Assembly (NCBI GenBank): GCA_013349695.1 | Contig: DUZD01000088.1 | Coordinates: forward strand, 1 to 9,623 | Source: Rhodospirillaceae bacterium | GTDB lineage: Bacteria; Pseudomonadota; Alphaproteobacteria; Rhodospirillales; 2-02-FULL-58-16 | Reading direction: 5' to 3' | Length of the DNA stretch: 9,623 bases | Shown: positions 6,677 through 9,623 of the stretch, piece after piece | Layout: each line of letters begins with the position of its first letter | Position numbering within the stretch: position 1 is the stretch's first letter | Position numbers and translations under genes: made by a program | The notes under the pieces: generated by a model | What the model was told of the DNA's origin: nothing | The model's database searches: none | The model's input: only the letters and a program-made list of their open reading frames with translations

Positions 6677-7654
6677 TCAATCCAATCCGTACGCGCCGGG
6701 ACCGCGGACGCCCCGGTGGAAGCGCAACTTTTCAAGGTATTCTAGCGGATTCTTAGGCGTCACCAAGGCGTCGGCGGGTTTGTTCAGCCAATCGTAAAGC
6801 CGGGTCAGCAAAAACCGCAGGGCGGCGCCGCGGGCGAATAACGGCAGGGCATCCAATTCGGCGGCCGATAAATCGCGGACCTTGCGGTAGGCGCTCAGCA
6901 TGTGCCGGGCCTTGGTGATGTTGAAGCTGCGCTCGTCCTCGAAACACCAGGCATTGAGACAGATGGCCAGGTCATAGGCGAAGAAATCCGTGCAGGCGAA
7001 ATAGAAATCGATGAGACCGGAAAGCCTGCCGCCCCGAAAGAAGACGTTGTCGGGGAACAGATCGGCGTGGATGATCCCCATGGGCGGACTGTCTTGGCCA
7101 TGCTCTCGCGGCCAGTCGGATTCCACCTTTCTGAGTTCCGCCGCCAGTTCCCGGGCCAGCCCCGGCTGGACCTCGTCGGCGCGCCCGGCCGAGGCCTCGA
7201 ACAGCGGCCGCCAGGCGCCGACCGAAAAGTCGTTGGCGCGAACCCGCCGGAAATCGGCGCCCGCCAAGTGCAGGCCGGCCATCGCCTCGCCCAGCATGGC
7301 GCAGTGTCGCGGAGTGACGCGCCGCGCCCACATGCCTTCGAGAAAGGAGACGATGGCGGCGGGACGGCCGCTCAAGCCGCGCAAACATTCGCCGTCGCGG
7401 CCGCGGAGCGGGGTCGGACACGGCACCGCCGCCGCCGCCAAATGTTCCATGAGTTCAAGAAAAAACGGCAAGTCTTTCCGCTTCACCCGCTTTTCATAAA
7501 GGGTCAGAATGTAGGAACCGGTTTCCGTCGTCAGCAGGAAGTTGGAATTTTCGATTCCCTCGGCGATGCCCTTGCAGGCGACGACCTCGCCGATATCGAA
7601 TTCGGCGACAAAGGCGATCAGGTCCTCGTCGCTCACTTCGGTGTAAACGGCCAT
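6677..7654 (-). CDS. thrB: Homoserine kinase, type II (APH fold)
   Basis: It phosphorylates L-homoserine with ATP in threonine synthesis. The 325-residue protein belongs to the aminoglycoside-phosphotransferase-like homoserine kinases of alphaproteobacteria and pseudomonads, not the GHMP-type ThrB of E. coli. It starts MAVYTEVSDEDL, typical of the family. EGIENSNFLLTTETGSYILTLYE is split across 32-54 (nucleotide-binding lobe). The catalytic loop GIIHADLFPDN (193-203) gives His196, Asp198 and Asn203, and LIDFYFAC (214-221) gives the metal-binding Asp216. Homology to antibiotic kinases is only in fold; the N-terminus and the rnhA neighbour favour the biosynthetic role. The frame is open upstream to 7966, but that part is unlike the family and overlaps the divergent gene, so ATG 7654 is chosen despite a weak ribosome binding site. 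Confidence 0.93.
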   Translation of the reverse strand: MAVYTEVSDEDLIAFVAEFDIGEVVACKGIAEGIENSNFLLTTETGSYILTLYEKRVKRKDLPFFLELMEHLAAAAVPCPTPLRGRDGECLRGLSGRPAAIVSFLEGMWARRVTPRHCAMLGEAMAGLHLAGADFRRVRANDFSVGAWRPLFEASAGRADEVQPGLARELAAELRKVESDWPREHGQDSPPMGIIHADLFPDNVFFRGGRLSGLIDFYFACTDFFAYDLAICLNAWCFEDERSFNITKARHMLSAYRKVRDLSAAELDALPLFARGAALRFLLTRLYDWLNKPADALVTPKNPLEYLEKLRFHRGVRGPGAYGLD

Positions 7655-7695
7655 GACATACCCGCGGCGGTTCCGTTGCTTGGCTCTGGTATTCC

Positions 7696-7726
7696 CCTGG
7701 TTCTTACGGAACCAGGCTTTTCCTGG
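7696..7726. promoter_or_regulatory. Hairpin with a competing third arm upstream of thrB
   Basis: CCTGGTTC (7696-7703) and GAACCAGG (7709-7716) form a perfect 8-bp inverted repeat with loop TTACG. A third arm CCTGG (7722-7726) can instead pair with CCAGG (7712-7716) across CTTTT, so two folds exclude each other. On the plus strand a short T-run follows the first stem; on the minus strand the element lies about 40 bases before the thrB ATG, in its probable leader. It could be an operator, an attenuator-like leader or a terminator. Confidence 0.45.
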
Positions 7727-7752
7727 CAAGGGCCGAGCCGGCAAGGGACATC

Positions 7753-7781
7753 TTGCCAGACCGGCGCGTTGGCGCGATATT
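7753..7781 (+). promoter_or_regulatory. Sigma70-like promoter, probably giving a leaderless mRNA
   Basis: TTGCCA (7753-7758) and GATATT (7776-7781) are separated by exactly 17 bases; they match the consensus hexamers at five and four of six positions. Transcription would start about seven bases after the -10, which is the ATG at 7788. No Shine-Dalgarno sequence is visible there. The -35 also lies in a small inverted repeat, GGCAAG (7740-7745)/CTTGCC (7752-7757). Confidence 0.5.
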
Positions 7782-7787
7782 TTCGGC

Positions 7788-9572
7788 ATGGATCGCTGTT
7801 TTCGTCGCCAAGCCCGTGCAATCGGCTTTTTCGCCGCCGCTCTCGCCGGCTTGGCGCTGGCCGGATGGGGAACCTGGGCGCGGGCCTCGGTCGGCCTCGG
7901 GGAACTGGCGTCGCGGCCGCCGGAAGCCCTCCCCGGCGGCGAGAGACCCTGGGAGCGACTCGCCAATCCCTTGGTGCTGCGGGTTCAAAAGGCGCTTGCC
8001 GAATCCGGCCGCTACCGGGGACCGGTGAACGGCCGCATGAATGCTGTTCTGGAAGCCGCCATCCGCGCCTATCAGAAAAGCACGGGCTTGAAAGTGGACG
8101 GGCGAGTCAGCGAAGCCCTGGCCGGGCAAATGGAAACCGGCGCCAAAGTGGCCGGGCTGTTGAAACGCCTGCAACGGACCCGCCACGACAACATCGAAAC
8201 GGCGCGGCGCGCGCTTCTCGATCAGCCGGCGACGCGGCGCCTGATAACCGGCGACGATGGCGGCACAGCCGAGACCGCCGACCCAACCCGCGATGCCGCT
8301 CAATGTTTCCGCGATCCGACGGTCCGCTGTCTTCTCGCCGAAGCTTCGGAAAGCGCCAAGGCCATATACAAGCCCGAAATGCGCGATTGGGCCTTGGGCG
8401 AGATCCTGGCGGCCCAGGCAAAAGCCGGTTTCGCCAAGGAGGCCATGCAAACGGTTGCCCGCATCGGCGACCCCAGGCTGATCATGGTGGCGCTTCGCAA
8501 CATCGCCAAGGCCCAGGCGGCTTCGGGGCGCGGCGAGGAGGCCTTGGCCGCCGCTGAAATCGTTCCCGATGCCGGCAAGCGGGTCGAAGCCTTCGCCGCC
8601 ATCGCCGCCATCCACATCCAGGGTGGCGACAAAATCGCCGCCAAAGCCACGGTTCGCCGTCTTCTTGCCGATCTCGCCGAGGTCGAAAACAGGCTTACCC
8701 GTGTTACCTACCACGCTCGGGCGGCGGTGATCCTGAGCCTGGCTGGCGATGCCCGGACCGCCGAGGAGAACCTCAAGGCGGCCGGGACCTTGGCCCGGTC
8801 TCTCTCCGCCGCCGCGCAAAAAGGGGCGGCGCTGCGTCATGTCGCTTCCGCCTTGGCGGAAATGAACCTTACCGAACGGGCGCTCGGCATCTTGGGCGAG
8901 GTCGACGCCGACAGCGAGCGGACACCGGTTCTGATCGCCACCGCGATCTCCCAGGCCAAAGGCGGAGACGCGGCGCAAGCTTTGCTAACGGCGGAAAGCA
9001 TTGACGCGGTTCGCTACCGGGCCGTGGTCTTGAGCCGTATCGCCCAGGCCCAGGCCCAGGCCAAGGCCGGGGACCGGACGGCGGCGCGGGAAACCGTCAA
9101 CAAGGCCAAGGCCGCCGCCGAGAGCATCGAACTCCGTTACGCCCGGGATTACGCGGCAAGCCGCATCGCTTTCGCTGGCCAGCAAATCGATAACGGATCC
9201 GGCGGCAAGGATTTCGATGAAGCGGTGAAGGTGGCGCTGACAATCGGCGATGATCGGTTGCGCGCCCAAACGCTGTGGACGATCTCGGCGCAACAAGGGC
9301 GCGCCGGCGACAATACCGGCGCCCGGCGGACGGAAAAACTCGCCGAAACCGCCACTAACGACATCAAGAGCTCATTGAGCCAAGTTTGGATGTTTTGCGA
9401 GATCGCCATGAATCACTCCGCCGCCGATGAACGGGATGCCGCCTGGAGGGCTTTTGGACGCGGAATGGCGGTGGCCGAGAAGGTCAACAATGTTTGGGGA
9501 CGGGCGCGCGTATTGGGCAAGCTCGCCGCCACCATGGTCGGTTTGACCCGCATTGCCCAGATGACCCTGTAA
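7788..9572 (+). CDS. Exported protein: peptidoglycan-binding domain plus helical repeats
   Basis: A 594-residue protein. Residues 1-33 form a signal peptide (basic MDRCFRRQAR, hydrophobic AIGFFAAALAGLALAG, cleavage near WARA-S). Residues 60-115 form a peptidoglycan-binding domain of the PG_binding_1 kind (LRVQKALAESG, YRGPVNGRMNAV, AIRAYQKSTGLKVDGRVSE). From about 173 to the end runs a series of degenerate alpha-helical hairpins resembling TPR/SEL1-like units, rich in Ala, with recurring patterns such as ALRNIAKAQAASGRGEEALAAA and RAVVLSRIAQAQAQAKAGD. It begins after a Cys pair (Cys173, Cys181). No enzymatic domain is visible. It probably sits at the periplasmic cell wall and scaffolds other proteins; this is inference. 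The start is taken at ATG 7788 because the signal peptide begins there; the open frame back to 7653 has no family features. Confidence 0.85.
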   Translation: MDRCFRRQARAIGFFAAALAGLALAGWGTWARASVGLGELASRPPEALPGGERPWERLANPLVLRVQKALAESGRYRGPVNGRMNAVLEAAIRAYQKSTGLKVDGRVSEALAGQMETGAKVAGLLKRLQRTRHDNIETARRALLDQPATRRLITGDDGGTAETADPTRDAAQCFRDPTVRCLLAEASESAKAIYKPEMRDWALGEILAAQAKAGFAKEAMQTVARIGDPRLIMVALRNIAKAQAASGRGEEALAAAEIVPDAGKRVEAFAAIAAIHIQGGDKIAAKATVRRLLADLAEVENRLTRVTYHARAAVILSLAGDARTAEENLKAAGTLARSLSAAAQKGAALRHVASALAEMNLTERALGILGEVDADSERTPVLIATAISQAKGGDAAQALLTAESIDAVRYRAVVLSRIAQAQAQAKAGDRTAARETVNKAKAAAESIELRYARDYAASRIAFAGQQIDNGSGGKDFDEAVKVALTIGDDRLRAQTLWTISAQQGRAGDNTGARRTEKLAETATNDIKSSLSQVWMFCEIAMNHSAADERDAAWRAFGRGMAVAEKVNNVWGRARVLGKLAATMVGLTRIAQMTL

Positions 9573-9573
9573 T

Positions 9574-9609
9574 TTGACGACAGCGCACCCGGATTCTGGT
9601 ATAAGAATC
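9574..9609 (+). promoter_or_regulatory. Extended -10 promoter overlapped by a palindrome
   Basis: Just after the preceding stop, TGG-TATAAG (9597-9605) matches an extended -10 element (TGN plus five of six bases of TATAAT). TTGACG (9574-9579) lies upstream with a 20-base spacer, longer than ideal, which an extended -10 tolerates. GATTCT (9592-9597) and AGAATC (9604-9609) form a perfect inverted repeat over the -10, a typical place for a repressor site. It should drive a gene starting beyond the right edge. Confidence 0.45.
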
Positions 9610-9623
9610 ATTATGTTATAGAC

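Noticed and set aside
6677..7654. Aminoglycoside phosphotransferase (antibiotic resistance)
   Set aside because: The fold and HxDxxxxN motif are shared, but the N-terminus and the adjacent rnhA fit type II homoserine kinase.
7655..7966. N-terminal extension of homoserine kinase
   Set aside because: The extension is unlike any kinase, overlaps the divergent gene and its promoter, and the family start MAVYTE is at 7654.
6902..8557. A 551-codon plus-strand frame over thrB and the PG-binding gene
   Set aside because: It is antisense to clear homoserine kinase motifs and out of frame with the PG-binding domain.
7704..8978. A 424-codon minus-strand frame opposite the PG-binding gene
   Set aside because: It has no recognisable motifs, and the opposite strand has a signal peptide, a known domain and regular helical repeats.

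Overview
The window looks like chromosomal DNA of a GC-rich alphaproteobacterium, probably of the Rhodospirillales type. The evidence is the adjacent thrB (type II homoserine kinase) and rnhA pair, the secreted TPR-CHAT protein and the exported helical-repeat protein with a peptidoglycan-binding domain. I infer the taxonomy from gene families and order; no rRNA or tRNA is present to fix it.

Left part (1-1503). A gene reading leftward begins at base 15 and leaves the window after five codons. Its leader (16-78) can fold so that a 13-bp stem covers the Shine-Dalgarno sequence. Next comes a type II restriction-modification locus of the XcyI/Cfr9I kind (CCCGGG), also on the minus strand. The N4-cytosine methyltransferase looks intact. 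The endonuclease gene behind it is a wreck: an in-frame stop replaces one codon, and a large internal deletion joins an N-terminal third to a C-terminal scrap in another frame. This stretch is visibly less GC-rich than the rest and abuts the stop codon of a host-type gene, which suggests acquisition and decay.

Middle part (1539-6059). A Tat-exported dienelactone-hydrolase-family protein (minus, TTG start) diverges from an exported phytase-like/esterase-like protein (plus). The latter converges on a large secreted protein with N-terminal 42-residue TPR repeats and a C-terminal CHAT caspase-like protease domain (minus, dyad His682/Cys733).

Right part (6208-9623). rnhA and thrB form a tight minus-strand pair. 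Divergent from thrB is a 594-aa exported protein with one peptidoglycan-binding domain and a long run of degenerate alpha-helical repeats. It has no visible ribosome binding site, and a good sigma70-like promoter is placed so that transcription would start at its ATG. The right edge carries an extended -10 promoter overlapped by a palindrome, presumably serving a gene outside the window.

Four of the products appear to be exported (DLH, phytase-like, TPR-CHAT, PG-binding repeat protein), so the core of the window is mostly envelope functions plus one small housekeeping operon. I see no complete new defence system. The items most worth following are the decayed XcyI locus with its surviving methylase, the SD-covering leader at the left edge, the secreted TPR-CHAT protease and the probable leaderless gene.
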